A stretch of DNA of 64,000 bases from Desulfuromonadaceae bacterium (lineage in GTDB: Bacteria > Desulfobacterota > Desulfuromonadia > Geobacterales > Pseudopelobacteraceae): positions 1-64,000 of the forward strand of contig JAQUHA010000003.1 of the NCBI GenBank assembly GCA_028683855.1. Reading direction: 5' to 3'. Shown in pieces: positions 18,858 through 28,380 of the stretch (positions are counted from its first letter, which is position 1; every line of letters starts with the position of its first letter). The notes below the pieces were generated by a model. That model was not told the origin of the DNA. It worked only from the letters and a program-made list of their open reading frames with translations, and did not search any database. The position numbers and the translations under genes were made by a program.

Positions 18858-20311
18858 GATCGACCTCGTTCAGCCAGCATCTGCATACGCTCTATAAGTT
18901 CTTCATTTGTCTGCTGAAGCTCCTCCTGCTGCACCCGCAACTCCTCTGTCTGAGATTGAGTCTGTTCTAAAAGTTCGTTAACCAGCTGATGTGAATGATT
19001 AGCATTAAGTGCAACACCAATAACTTCAGTAGCCTGTAGCAGAAATTCATAATGGTCTTTAGTAAAATTTTTGAATGATCCCAGTTCAATAACAGCTGTA
19101 AGGGTGTCATTGTGCAGCACAGGCATTAGTAGAACTTCCAAAGGAGTGGCTTCACCCAACGCCGACCCGATTGGTAAATAGTTGTGCGGAACAGCAGAAA
19201 GCCTGATGCTCTTTCCGGTTGCGGCTACCTGTCCTGCCAGACCCTCACCTGGCAAAATACGTTTATCGATACGTGAAGGTCCCAAAAGTGCGTGAGTTGC
19301 AAGAACTTTTAAAGTTCCGTTCTCTTCAATTGCATAGTAAAAAACTGCTGTGGAAGCATCGAGATAGGTAACTAGAAAACCAAGCGAGTTTTCTGCCATC
19401 GTTTCAATTGGCTGATTAACGTGTACAATTCCATTCAGCCGGTTTAAACCGCTATTAAACCAGTTGCTCCGCTCAAGCTCCGCAACTGTATCTTTTAAAA
19501 GTTTTTCAAGAGTCTGATTGCTCTCCAGCAGTTTTTCATGCTGTTTTTCCAGCTCATCCTCATATAGTCTGCTCTGAAAATTCAGTTCAGACCAGTAGGT
19601 AGCTATGAAGAAAGGAATTGCCCATATATGAAGATTATGCCGGATTGGCGCAACGGTGGCGACAAACTGCTCAGTTGTTAAAATATTCGCAATCATCAGA
19701 AGTTCATCAAGTAGAAAAAAAACAATTCCGGTTATAAGGGGGAGGGGGATACGGCACTCAATAACACGATCTTTAATAAATCCGAAGAGGGCAGTACCTA
19801 AAATTGCTACACCAGAAAAGCAGAACGCGAGATTACCCCAGTAGAGGGCAAAAGATATTTTTGGGTGCAGCAGCAGATAAGAGGGCCAGCCGGTTGCAGT
19901 AATCAGATAAAGTATAAGTGTTAGTGTAAGCCCTAATGTCAAAAATACTGATTTATAACGGCTTGTTTTGCCACCATACGTCATAAAAGCGTATGTAATA
20001 AGAATCTCGACAACCATTGATGCAGCGTGTTCAAGCGGTGGATAATAACGATAAAAAATATCGAAATTAAAGTAGCTGCGGCCACTTCCATATTCCGCAA
20101 AAAACATGATAAGTTCACGGAATGTTCCGGCTAATGCAGCAATTGCTATAAAAAGATCACGGTTTTTATCTGTACGCTGCCACTCTTTACCGGAAATATA
20201 CGAAAGAATCAGCCAGAAAAAAGTCGGCAAAAGGAAGCGTACAACGGTACCTGAGGCTTCACCACCTTTTCCACCGCCAAAGTTTATTAGAATATCGATA
20301 AATGCGTCCAT
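18854..20311 (-). CDS. Multi-TM GAF-coiled-coil protein lacking a kinase domain
   Basis: 485 residues. About seven hydrophobic helices fill residues 15-235, then a coiled coil (240-285), a GAF domain (about 290-445) with the island's typical LPGEGLAGQVA and YLPIGSALG segments, and a C-terminal coil QQEELQQTNEELIERMQ. It has no HisKA, HATPase, GGDEF or effector domain. It ends where its large-kinase neighbour carries the same coil in front of HisKA, and overlaps that kinase gene by 4 bases (ATGA). I infer a membrane sensing subunit working through the kinase. 10 bp separate it from the REC-GGDEF gene. Confidence 0.75.
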   Translation of the reverse strand: MDAFIDILINFGGGKGGEASGTVVRFLLPTFFWLILSYISGKEWQRTDKNRDLFIAIAALAGTFRELIMFFAEYGSGRSYFNFDIFYRYYPPLEHAASMVVEILITYAFMTYGGKTSRYKSVFLTLGLTLTLILYLITATGWPSYLLLHPKISFALYWGNLAFCFSGVAILGTALFGFIKDRVIECRIPLPLITGIVFFLLDELLMIANILTTEQFVATVAPIRHNLHIWAIPFFIATYWSELNFQSRLYEDELEKQHEKLLESNQTLEKLLKDTVAELERSNWFNSGLNRLNGIVHVNQPIETMAENSLGFLVTYLDASTAVFYYAIEENGTLKVLATHALLGPSRIDKRILPGEGLAGQVAATGKSIRLSAVPHNYLPIGSALGEATPLEVLLMPVLHNDTLTAVIELGSFKNFTKDHYEFLLQATEVIGVALNANHSHQLVNELLEQTQSQTEELRVQQEELQQTNEELIERMQMLAERGRS

Positions 20312-20321
20312 ATATTATCCC

Positions 20322-21281
20322 TTATCCAACAACCACTCTATTTCTGCCAAGATGTTTGGCGCTATACATGGCATCATCAGCCCGTCGGATAAAGGTATCT
20401 GCATCATCGTTTTCCTCTAGTTCAACAACGCCAAAACTAGCCGACAAGTCAATCGCAACAGTTCCAACGCTATGTCTTTCAAAGCCGGTACGAATACGCT
20501 CAGCCAACGCAGCGGCAGCATCGCGCGAGGTATGCGGGAGAATTATCGTAAACTCTTCCCCACCCCAGCGGGCAGCAATATCCTCTGTGCGAATCATCTG
20601 TGTAAGGAGTTCAGCAAAACACCTCAGTATTCTGTCTCCATGACTGTGCCCCAACGTATCATTGACATGTTTAAAGTGATCTATGTCGATCATTATGAGA
20701 GAAATTGAGAAGTTATGTCGTCTTGCGGCGCTAAGTGATGAAGATAAACATTCATTGAAAGATCGGCGATTGGCAAGTCCTGTCAACTCGTCAGTAGCTG
20801 CAAGACGGGAAATGGTAATATTTGCCTCTCTAAGTTCAGTCGTTCGCTCTTCTACAATCTGCTCCAGATTGTTATAGAACTTCTCAATAAGCTTTCGCTG
20901 CTGATACAGCTCCTTAAACACTTTTATCTTACTTCGCAGAATAACCGGCTCAAACGGTTTCATAAGATAATCAACCGCACCGGTTTCATACCCCTCAATC
21001 TGATCGAGCAGATCTTTCATGCCGGCAGTTACGAAGATAATCGGAAAATGACTGGTTTTAGGGTTGGAACGAATGTAGCGTGCCACTTCAAAACCATTCA
21101 TACCGGGCATCTGAACATCCAGAAGTATGAGGGCGAAATCATGTTTAAGAGACTGTCGGAGCGCCTCATTACCTGACTGAGCAGTAATTATTTCAAAATC
21201 CATGTCTGAAATAACAGCTTCAAGAGCCAGAATATTCTGTGGAATATCATCAACAATCAGTATTGGGACGGCAGTAGTCAT
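20322..21281 (-). CDS. Response-regulator diguanylate cyclase (REC-GGDEF)
   Basis: 319 residues. A receiver (5-125, phosphoacceptor D55, K109) is joined by a helical linker (125-160) to a GGDEF domain. The active-site motif is GGEEF at 240-244, a functional variant. The feedback-inhibition site RxxD (R231-D234) lies exactly five residues before it. Such PleD/WspR-type proteins make c-di-GMP from GTP when phosphorylated. It is the first gene of the island, so its expression should track the sensors, and the large hybrid kinase is a likely source of phosphate. The counterpart phosphodiesterase is the last gene of the island. Confidence 0.92.
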   Translation of the reverse strand: MTTAVPILIVDDIPQNILALEAVISDMDFEIITAQSGNEALRQSLKHDFALILLDVQMPGMNGFEVARYIRSNPKTSHFPIIFVTAGMKDLLDQIEGYETGAVDYLMKPFEPVILRSKIKVFKELYQQRKLIEKFYNNLEQIVEERTTELREANITISRLAATDELTGLANRRSFNECLSSSLSAARRHNFSISLIMIDIDHFKHVNDTLGHSHGDRILRCFAELLTQMIRTEDIAARWGGEEFTIILPHTSRDAAAALAERIRTGFERHSVGTVAIDLSASFGVVELEENDDADTFIRRADDAMYSAKHLGRNRVVVG

Positions 21282-21339
21282 TTAGATAACCGATTATTTC
21301 TTAGGATAAATTATTGTTACTCTGTTCCAACAATTCGCG

Positions 21340-21367
21340 AGTGTATCACGTTATGATTGGTTTGCAA
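21340..21367 (-). promoter_or_regulatory. Candidate promoter of the signalling island
   Basis: On the minus strand: TTGCAA, 16-nt spacer, TACACT, about 60 nt before the REC-GGDEF start. The fit to sigma-70 is fair. It lies between the divergent tRNA-Ala gene and the island. Confidence 0.4.
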
Positions 21368-21437
21368 TAAAGCTTTGTATTGATTTAAAATAAAATCCGA
21401 ATTAAGTATACACTTTACTACAGATGCCAAAAAAACA

Positions 21438-21466
21438 TTGACACCTCAATTTTTGTTTGTTAAACA
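21438..21466 (+). promoter_or_regulatory. Promoter of tRNA-Ala
   Basis: Perfect -35 TTGACA at 21438-21443, 17-nt spacer, then TAAACA at 21461-21466, ending 15 nt before the tRNA. Confidence 0.65.
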
Positions 21467-21481
21467 GGCAGTTCAATTTGT

Positions 21482-21557
21482 GGGGCTGTAGCTCAGCTGG
21501 GAGAGCGCTTGACTGGCAGTCAAGAGGTCGACAGTTCGATCCTGTTCAGCTCCACCA
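21482..21557 (+). tRNA. tRNA-Ala (anticodon GGC)
   Basis: 76 nt with a complete cloverleaf. The acceptor GGGGCTG pairs with CAGCTCC. D arm GCTC/GAGC; anticodon stem CTTGA/TCAAG with loop CTGGCAG, so the anticodon GGC reads GCC (Ala). T arm has a TTCGATC loop. The 3' CCA is encoded. Confidence 0.96.
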
Positions 21558-21560
21558 ATA

Positions 21561-21598
21561 AAAAAAGGGACTTGGATGAGAATCCAGTCCCTTTTTTT
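21561..21598 (+). terminator. Terminator of tRNA-Ala
   Basis: Inverted repeat with arms AAGGGACT(T)GGAT and ATCCAGTCCCTT, one bulged T and a 4-nt loop, followed by seven T. It lies 3 nt after the tRNA CCA end. Confidence 0.85.
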
Positions 21599-21808
21599 AT
21601 GCGTCATTTTTTTAGATAAATATCTATAAAAAATCACTCGCTTTTGCTTCAAATTATTAAATTGCTCAATCGTCGAGAAGCTTATTACCCCCCAAGGCAC
21701 GAACCAACTCTAAGTTGTACTGAATATTTACCATCTGCGGCTGGAGTTATTCTTGTCTGCAAATTATGAAACAGTAATGGTTAAGTCCGACAGACTCCTA
21801 GTCAGAAT
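21599..21808. other. Gene-free gap between tRNA-Ala and the caspase-like gene
   Basis: About 210 bp, AT-rich, with no open frame that looks real and no copy of the tRNA 3' end that would mark an integration site. Confidence 0.4.
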
Positions 21809-23464
21809 TTATTTGAACGTCCCTCGCACTGGTAGAACAAAACAAATGTATTGATTAAAGTGAAGGATGTTTTGCACTAATTCAAAACTGCCATCCCACA
21901 TTCTTAACGCATTAAAATTAGAATATTCGATTTCATCTATTAGATAATATTCAGCCTTGATTTTGTCAAAACCATTCAAGAGCAGATAATCAGATACATA
22001 GTGTCCATCCTTATCTCCCCAACCATTTTGTATTGCTAACGATATTAGTGTTTCAACTTCTTTTTTGGTAGGTAAACGCCAATCGTTATAGCCGGCGTAC
22101 TTGCTCATATTTAGTTTATCGATAAAACTTGCTGTCGCCCTAAAGAATATATTACCTGAAAGCTCACCATTGCGCACCCACATCAATCCTGATTTATTGT
22201 CCTGCATAGTTAATTCTGTAGCAGTAAAGTGCTCAAGTTGAACCTTCTTCTCTTCTACATGGGCTGAAGTGACGGAGGCCATCAATTGGGGATTGCCTGC
22301 AAGCCGTTTTTCATTCTGTTTTGAAAGCTCTTCAGCCTTGCGGGCACGTGCTTCCGCCTCTTGGATACGATGGTCAAGCTCATCACGCTCGGCCTTTTCC
22401 CTTGCAGCGCGATCAGAGTCAGCTTTTTCTCGAGCAAGGCGGTTGGCTTCGACCTGTTTAGTATCTTTTTGCTTTTTCAGATTCTGCTCCAGACGGTCTC
22501 TGGCGAGGTCGGCAAAATCACCGCTAGGATATCTATTGAGATATGATTGGTAAGCAGTAGAACTGCCTGACTTCTCAGTGCTCTCCCAGTAACGTAATTC
22601 CAGCACTTTAGAATTAACTGTAATAGCGGATGAAAGGGGTTCAGCCAGGGGAGTCGCGCTGACTACAGTCTCAGGCGTGTGGAAGTAGAATTTGTATGGA
22701 AGCACGCCGTCGAAAACCGGATGCTGGGTACCGTTAGTGTCGTGTGAGACGTTGAGGGCAACCTCGCGCATGACATCAACAAGCTCCAGGCCATTCTTCT
22801 GAATAGATTCGACAAGTCGTTTGGTAAAAACACCGTTGTCACCACCAACCCCATCTGAAGCAGTATTGCCAGGATCAGTAGAATAAAGGATAGAGGTGCT
22901 TGCAGGTGTAATTACCTTGGCGAGGCCCCGGGAAGTTCCTCTACTTAAGCTAGCAAGGAAGGGGTTATCACGACAAGCATCAAGTATGATGATGTTTTGA
23001 GTAGAAGGTTCACGCATATGGTCCATTACCTCGTTCAGGGGCACAGCCATATATCGCAAATCTTCGGCATCCTGTAGGTTTGTCCCAATGAGGTCTACAG
23101 GGATCAGATAATTAGCACTGTCAACTTGAACACCGTGACCTGCAAAATAGAAGAGCCCCACGTCACATTTTTTTAACTTCCTACTAAACTCTTTAATTGC
23201 AGAGTACATTTTTATCCGGCTGGCATTTTTTACAAGAATAACGTCAAATCCTGCGATGCGCAAAACATGGGATATTGCATCGGCATCGTTTGCTGGATTT
23301 TTTAGAGGAGCATCTTGATAGGTGTTATTGCCAATAATCAATGCGACTCGACGCTCACCTGAGGCAGATTTCTTACGGATGGCAATCGAGCGGTCTTCGT
23401 AGGCTGAAGCAACAAGATTGATTAATAATAAGAACACTGCGAGAAAGCTTAAAGTGCGCAACAT
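21809..23464 (-). CDS. Secreted caspase-like (peptidase C14) protein with C-terminal DUF1566/Lcl domain
   Basis: 551 residues from the ATG at 23464, chosen because GGAGG lies just before it and it opens a signal peptide (MLRTLSFLAVFLLLINLVASA); an in-frame ATG 16 codons earlier lacks both. Counted from that earlier ATG, the caspase domain covers about 53-280 with the dyad H126 (YFAGHGVQ) and C180 (LDACRDNP). A charged coiled coil follows (335-405), then a DUF1566/Lcl-type domain (about 428-565; GLMWVRNGE, YNDWRLPTKKE). The usual role of this layout is a cysteine peptidase cutting after basic residues; the target is unknown. It is a single gene beside a tRNA, among degraded mobile DNA. The export signal means it probably acts outside the cytoplasm. 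Confidence 0.82.
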   Translation of the reverse strand: MLRTLSFLAVFLLLINLVASAYEDRSIAIRKKSASGERRVALIIGNNTYQDAPLKNPANDADAISHVLRIAGFDVILVKNASRIKMYSAIKEFSRKLKKCDVGLFYFAGHGVQVDSANYLIPVDLIGTNLQDAEDLRYMAVPLNEVMDHMREPSTQNIIILDACRDNPFLASLSRGTSRGLAKVITPASTSILYSTDPGNTASDGVGGDNGVFTKRLVESIQKNGLELVDVMREVALNVSHDTNGTQHPVFDGVLPYKFYFHTPETVVSATPLAEPLSSAITVNSKVLELRYWESTEKSGSSTAYQSYLNRYPSGDFADLARDRLEQNLKKQKDTKQVEANRLAREKADSDRAAREKAERDELDHRIQEAEARARKAEELSKQNEKRLAGNPQLMASVTSAHVEEKKVQLEHFTATELTMQDNKSGLMWVRNGELSGNIFFRATASFIDKLNMSKYAGYNDWRLPTKKEVETLISLAIQNGWGDKDGHYVSDYLLLNGFDKIKAEYYLIDEIEYSNFNALRMWDGSFELVQNILHFNQYICFVLPVRGTFK

Positions 23465-23626
23465 GACGCCTCCATTCAGGCAAAGCAATTTTTTAATGAT
23501 GGTTGGAAACAAAATATAGTCATAAAATTATATACGAATAAGTTCTATGTCAATAGAATTAAAATATATTTATATGTTAGTAGCATCACAGCACATAGCT
23601 TTTATGTCCATAATGGTAATGAATCA

Positions 23627-23754
23627 GTGCCACCACCAGTGATCCTGAAGCTTATGCTTCTGCTTGTTTTCTACAACGTCCGTTCAGAACGCGAACTGAT
23701 GGAAACTGTTCCTGAGCGCATGGATTGGTTGTGATCCTTGGCTACGAACTCGAT
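23627..23754 (+). pseudogene. Remnant of an IS1182/IS5-like transposase
   Basis: Short frame reading VILKLMLLLVFYNVRSEREL then [10 protein letters not shown], stopped by TGA at 23732. The match resumes in another frame as LGYELD (23737-23754). The pattern NVRSERELM...PERMDWL..LGYELD is the N-terminal part of DDE transposases of this kind. No catalytic part and no inverted ends remain. Confidence 0.6.
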
Positions 23755-23762
23755 ATATCTTA

Positions 23763-23999
23763 ATTCCAACACCGGTTGGTAACTATAACCCTGATTGGGC
23801 CATCGCCTTTAAAGAGGGGGCGGTAAAGCACATTTACTTCGTAGCCGAAACAAAAGGCTCTATGTCGTCAATGGAACTGCGGAAGATCGAAGAATGTAAA
23901 ATCGACTGTGCCAGGAAGTTCTTCGCCGGTATCGCCACGGATCAGGTGAAATATGATGTTGTCAGCGATTATGGAAAGTTGATGGATATTGTGATGTGA
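23763..23999 (+). pseudogene. C-terminal remnant of a type III restriction enzyme Res subunit
   Basis: 79 codons ending in a TGA and running directly on from the transposase remnant without a start codon. The peptide holds [16 protein letters not shown] and [16 protein letters not shown], and ends [16 protein letters not shown]. This fits the C-terminal PD-(D/E)XK nuclease domain of Res (D in NPDWAI, ExK in AETKG). The helicase part and the Mod methylase are absent, so it is a relic and not a working system. Confidence 0.65.
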
Positions 24000-24087
24000 G
24001 TTTTTTTTGACGTGATTTTTTGTTTTTGTAAGAGAAGCAGAACCATTTATTTATTGAAATCCTGCAAAACTAAGGTATGCTCACACA

Positions 24088-25347
24088 ATGATTACTACAA
24101 CAACTCTTGATAATGGCGTTCGTATAGTCACTCAAAAAATTGATTATATGCACACAGTTACAACCGGAATATGGGTGGCAAATGGTACCCGCCATGAAGC
24201 GCCTGCTGATAACGGTGTTGCTCACTTTATTGAGCATCTCCTCTTTAAGGGGACAAAACGTCGGACGGCTCATCAGATAACCAGGGAGATTGATTCCATG
24301 GGTGGGATTCTGAATGCCTTTACCGGGCATGAGTATGTCTGCTATTACGCAAAAGTGCTATCAAAGTTCCTGCCACGCGCTGCTGATCTTTTATCCGACA
24401 TTTTTCTTAACTCTACTTTTCCGGCTGATGAGATTGAACGTGAGCGTAAGGTCGTACTTCAGGAAATAAAGATGCGTGATGATGCTCCTGAAGAGTTTAT
24501 TCACGATCAGTTCCATAAAAATTTCTGGCGCGGACAGCTCCTCGGGATGCCGGTTCTTGGAAACGAACATACCATTACAAATCTCTCCAGAGATTCTATT
24601 CTGTCACATAAGAACAGCCGCTATCGTCCACAGGATATTATTATTGCGGCTGCAGGTAATGTCAGCCATGATGAGCTGGTGGGAATTCTCGCTCCGCTGT
24701 TTTGCGGGTTATCATCCGATTGGCAGCCGGATTTAAGCGACAGTTTTTCACCTCCTGAAAAGTTTGTAAATCTTATAGAGCGTGAAATGGAACAGACATT
24801 AATCTGTCTCGGCACTCGCTCTCTCCCTTTTGACCATAAAGAACGTTATGCACTCTTCCTTCTTACCACTATTCTGGGGGGCGGGATGAGCTCACGTCTG
24901 TTTCAGGAGGTTAGAGAGAAGAGGGGGTTGGCATATTCGGTTTATTCTTATGTGTTATCACACGCAGATTCGGGTGCTTTGGTCGTATATGCAGGTACTG
25001 AGAAAAAACAGTGTCTTGAAGTGCTTGAGATTGCTCAGGCCGAAATGTCGCGACTTGTTTCCGAGGCGGTTCCTCAGGATGAGCTTGACGCTGCCAGAGA
25101 GCAGTTGAAGGGAAAAACACTTATGTCACTTGAGAGCAGTGACAGTCTTATGACCCGTTTGGCAAAAAATGAGATTTATCAGCAGATTCAGCAGCCGATT
25201 GAAGATGTTATCGCAAAATATGATGCTGTGAGCGTTGAGGATGTTCAAAGGGTGTCGCAGCAGATAATGAAAAGTGAGTTTTTACATCTTGAGGCAATGG
25301 GGCAGGTTTCCGAACTTGGACTGACCACAGATCTCCTGAAAGTCTGA
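24088..25347 (+). CDS. M16 family zinc peptidase
   Basis: 419 residues, normal for single-chain bacterial M16B (processing-peptidase-like) enzymes. The inverted zinc motif HFIEH is at 46-50 (H46, E49, H50), with the third ligand E126 in ERERKVVLQEI. The C-terminal homologous half has the usual RGLAYSVYSY substrate-binding segment near residue 285. No signal peptide, so cytoplasmic. It lies just before the pyr leader, on the same strand. The sequence does not show the substrate. Confidence 0.9.
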   Translation: MITTTTLDNGVRIVTQKIDYMHTVTTGIWVANGTRHEAPADNGVAHFIEHLLFKGTKRRTAHQITREIDSMGGILNAFTGHEYVCYYAKVLSKFLPRAADLLSDIFLNSTFPADEIERERKVVLQEIKMRDDAPEEFIHDQFHKNFWRGQLLGMPVLGNEHTITNLSRDSILSHKNSRYRPQDIIIAAAGNVSHDELVGILAPLFCGLSSDWQPDLSDSFSPPEKFVNLIEREMEQTLICLGTRSLPFDHKERYALFLLTTILGGGMSSRLFQEVREKRGLAYSVYSYVLSHADSGALVVYAGTEKKQCLEVLEIAQAEMSRLVSEAVPQDELDAAREQLKGKTLMSLESSDSLMTRLAKNEIYQQIQQPIEDVIAKYDAVSVEDVQRVSQQIMKSEFLHLEAMGQVSELGLTTDLLKV

Positions 25348-25367
25348 CAATTTGTTACGATTCCTGC

Positions 25368-25396
25368 TTGACCTCTCTCCCTTTTGAGTGTTAGAG
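25368..25396 (+). promoter_or_regulatory. Candidate promoter of the pyr operon
   Basis: TTGACC, 17-nt spacer, TTAGAG, placed just before the leader RNA. The -10 match is weak. Confidence 0.4.
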
Positions 25397-25420
25397 TGCC
25401 GCAAAATTATACTATCCCTT

Positions 25421-25525
25421 TTAATCCGGTACGAGATGCCGGCAAAGGTTGTCCGAATGAAAAAAATACGTTTATATTCATACAGATAAGAGTCCTGCCT
25501 GTTAATGTGGCTGGACTCTTTTTTT
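25421..25525 (+). promoter_or_regulatory. PyrR-type transcription attenuator of the pyr operon
   Basis: At 25426-25447 the leader reads CCGG, a loop TACGAGATG, then CCGGCAAAGG. This resembles the PyrR-binding hairpin consensus (CAGUCCnGnGAGGCUGGCAAGG). An intrinsic terminator follows at 25488-25525: arms AAGAGTCC/GGACTCTT with an inner GCC/GGC and a run of T. pyrR starts 17 bp after it. The model is PyrR-UMP binding that favours termination. The binding motif is inferred by eye. Confidence 0.62.
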
Positions 25526-25541
25526 ATTCAGGGGGTATTGA

Positions 25542-26078
<537 letters not shown>

Positions 26079-26094
26079 GGGAGGGTGGACTGAA

Positions 26095-27027
26095 ATGGCT
26101 GAGTTTAAGCACAAACACATTATTGCTCTTCGGGATCTGTCTAAGGATGATATTGAGATGTTGCTCTCAAGCGCTGAGAGTCTTCGTGAGATAAACAGTC
26201 GCGATATCAAAAAAGTACCGACTCTGCGTGGTAAAACCATCATCAACCTGTTTTATGAAGCATCCACACGAACGAGGACTTCGTTTGAGATTGCGGGTAA
26301 GCGACTCTCTGCAGATACGGTAAATATAACCACCTCCAGCAGTTCTGCAACAAAGGGTGAGACTCTCTCTGATACAGCTCTTAATCTTCTGGCTATGAAG
26401 CCTGATATTATCGTTATGCGTCATTCTGTTTCCGGTTCACATTATTATCTTGCCGATAAGGTGAACTGCTCAATTATCAACGCCGGTGACGGTGCGCATG
26501 AGCACCCTTCCCAGGGTCTTCTGGATTTGTTGACGATGAAGGATAAGTTCGGAAGACTGGATGGTTTAAAGGTCGCTATAGTCGGAGATATTACCCATAG
26601 CCGTGTGGCTCGCTCCAATATTCAGGGTCTGACCAAGATGGGATCTTCTGTTTTTCTTGCTGGTCCACCAACCATGATGCCGCCAGGTGTTGAGCGTCTG
26701 GGGAATGTCACTGTCTGTTCATCCATGAAAGAGGCAATTCAGGATGCTGATGTTGTTATGATGCTTCGAATTCAGCAGGAGCGTCAGGGGAAAACCCTTA
26801 TGCCGAATGCTCGTGAATATTCCCGCTATTTTGGTTTGAACCCTGAAAATCTCAAACTTGCAAAACCGAATGCTATGGTTATGCACCCCGGCCCTATAAA
26901 TAGAGGGGTTGAGATGTCCTCAAGTACCGTTGACGGTGATCAGTCATGGATACTCAAACAGGTTGAAAACGGTGTTGCGGTGAGAATGTCTATGCTCTAC
27001 CACGTCTGTGGCGGTGAAATTGAATAG
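26095..27027 (+). CDS. pyrB: Aspartate carbamoyltransferase catalytic chain
   Basis: 310 residues from ATG 26095 (GGGGAGGG upstream; an in-frame ATG further up lies inside pyrR's end). It joins carbamoyl phosphate and aspartate, the committed pyrimidine step. Carbamoyl-phosphate loop STRTRTS near residue 57, [11 protein letters not shown] near 137 and [11 protein letters not shown] near 262 are intact. No pyrI regulatory chain is seen here. Confidence 0.95.
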   Translation: MAEFKHKHIIALRDLSKDDIEMLLSSAESLREINSRDIKKVPTLRGKTIINLFYEASTRTRTSFEIAGKRLSADTVNITTSSSSATKGETLSDTALNLLAMKPDIIVMRHSVSGSHYYLADKVNCSIINAGDGAHEHPSQGLLDLLTMKDKFGRLDGLKVAIVGDITHSRVARSNIQGLTKMGSSVFLAGPPTMMPPGVERLGNVTVCSSMKEAIQDADVVMMLRIQQERQGKTLMPNAREYSRYFGLNPENLKLAKPNAMVMHPGPINRGVEMSSSTVDGDQSWILKQVENGVAVRMSMLYHVCGGEIE

Positions 27028-27078
27028 AACATTCAAACAACTTTCTTTGAATTAAAACTTCATGTACGAGGTGAAACT

Positions 27079-28353
27079 ATGAATCTGTTGATAAAAAACG
27101 GAAGGGTGATAGATCCCAGCCAGAATATTGATGATAAGATGGATCTTTTGATTGAGAACGGTTTGATCAAGGAAATCGGAAAAGGTATGGCTGCATCAGA
27201 CTGTGTCGAGGTTATTGATGCTGCTGGAAAATATGTTGTACCGGGACTGATAGATATTCATGTGCATCTGCGTGACCCTGGTCTTGAGTACAAGGAAGAT
27301 ATTGTATCGGGCACAAAAGCTGCTGTTACAGGTGGCTTTACCTCTGTCTGCTGTATGCCTAATACCAAGCCGGTAATTGATAATAAGAGCGTTGCCGGCT
27401 ACATTATCAACAAATCGCGCAGTGAAGGATTCTGTAATGTATTCCCCATAGGTTCAATTACTTACGGGCTTTCCGGTGATCGTATGTCTGAGATGGGGGA
27501 GTTGAAGGAGAGTGGGTGTGTTGCCGTTTCTGATGACGGCAAACCTGTGGCAAACAGCGAACTGATGATGCGCGCGCTCCAGTATGCCGCCGGTATTGGC
27601 ATAATGGTTATCTCTCACGCGGAAGAGCTGGCACTTGTTGGAGAGGGGACGATGAATGAAGGGTTTACCTCGACAGAGTTGGGGCTGAAAGGGATTCCCC
27701 GTGTGGCTGAAGATATTGCAACTGCGCGTGAAACCATGCTTGCGGAGTATACCGGAACTCCTATTCATATCGCCCACGTTTCGACAAAAGGTGCGGTGCG
27801 TATTATCCGTGAGGCTAAGGCGCGTGGAGTTAAGGTTACCTGCGAAACTGCACCTCACTACTTTACTCTCACAGATGATGCTGTTCGCGGATATAATACA
27901 AACGCCAAAATGAATCCACCACTCAGGGAGGCTGATGATGTTGCAGCCGTAAAAGAGGGGTTGAGGGATGGTACTATTGATGCGATTGCAACTGATCATG
28001 CTCCGCATCATCAGGATGAAAAAGATGTTGAATTCAATGTTGCGATGAATGGCATTATCGGGCTTGAAACGTCGCTTCCACTTTCACTCGGGCTTGTTTC
28101 AAGTGGAGTTGTTACAATTAATCAACTGATTGAGAAGATGTCATGTAACCCGTCTAAAATACTCAGTTTAAACCGTGGCACTCTTGGCATTGGAGCGGTG
28201 GCTGACGTAACTCTTATTGATCCGGAATATGAGTGGGTTGTAGAGGCTGAAAAACTTGCGAGTAAATCAAAAAATTCTCCATGGCTTGGCAGGAAGATGA
28301 AAGGCGCAGCTGTGGCGACTATAGTAGGTGGTAAACCGGTTTTTAGACGTTAA
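27079..28353 (+). CDS. pyrC: Dihydroorotase (class I)
   Basis: 424 residues, the class I (PyrC/AllB-like amidohydrolase) length. It closes carbamoyl-aspartate to dihydroorotate. The metal motif [10 protein letters not shown] lies near residue 58-67, two further histidines are in VISHAEE and [10 protein letters not shown], and the catalytic ATDHAPHH is near 308. It follows pyrB by 51 bp. Confidence 0.94.
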   Translation: MNLLIKNGRVIDPSQNIDDKMDLLIENGLIKEIGKGMAASDCVEVIDAAGKYVVPGLIDIHVHLRDPGLEYKEDIVSGTKAAVTGGFTSVCCMPNTKPVIDNKSVAGYIINKSRSEGFCNVFPIGSITYGLSGDRMSEMGELKESGCVAVSDDGKPVANSELMMRALQYAAGIGIMVISHAEELALVGEGTMNEGFTSTELGLKGIPRVAEDIATARETMLAEYTGTPIHIAHVSTKGAVRIIREAKARGVKVTCETAPHYFTLTDDAVRGYNTNAKMNPPLREADDVAAVKEGLRDGTIDAIATDHAPHHQDEKDVEFNVAMNGIIGLETSLPLSLGLVSSGVVTINQLIEKMSCNPSKILSLNRGTLGIGAVADVTLIDPEYEWVVEAEKLASKSKNSPWLGRKMKGAAVATIVGGKPVFRR

Positions 28354-28380
28354 AACAGAATTTACAGGAGTCAGACATTT

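Noticed and set aside
21473..21700. 75-codon minus-strand frame over tRNA-Ala and its terminator
   Set aside because: It is the complement of the tRNA gene.
21482..24087. Integration of an island into tRNA-Ala
   Set aside because: I found no duplicated tRNA 3' end downstream and no integrase; the relics suggest turnover but not site-specific integration.
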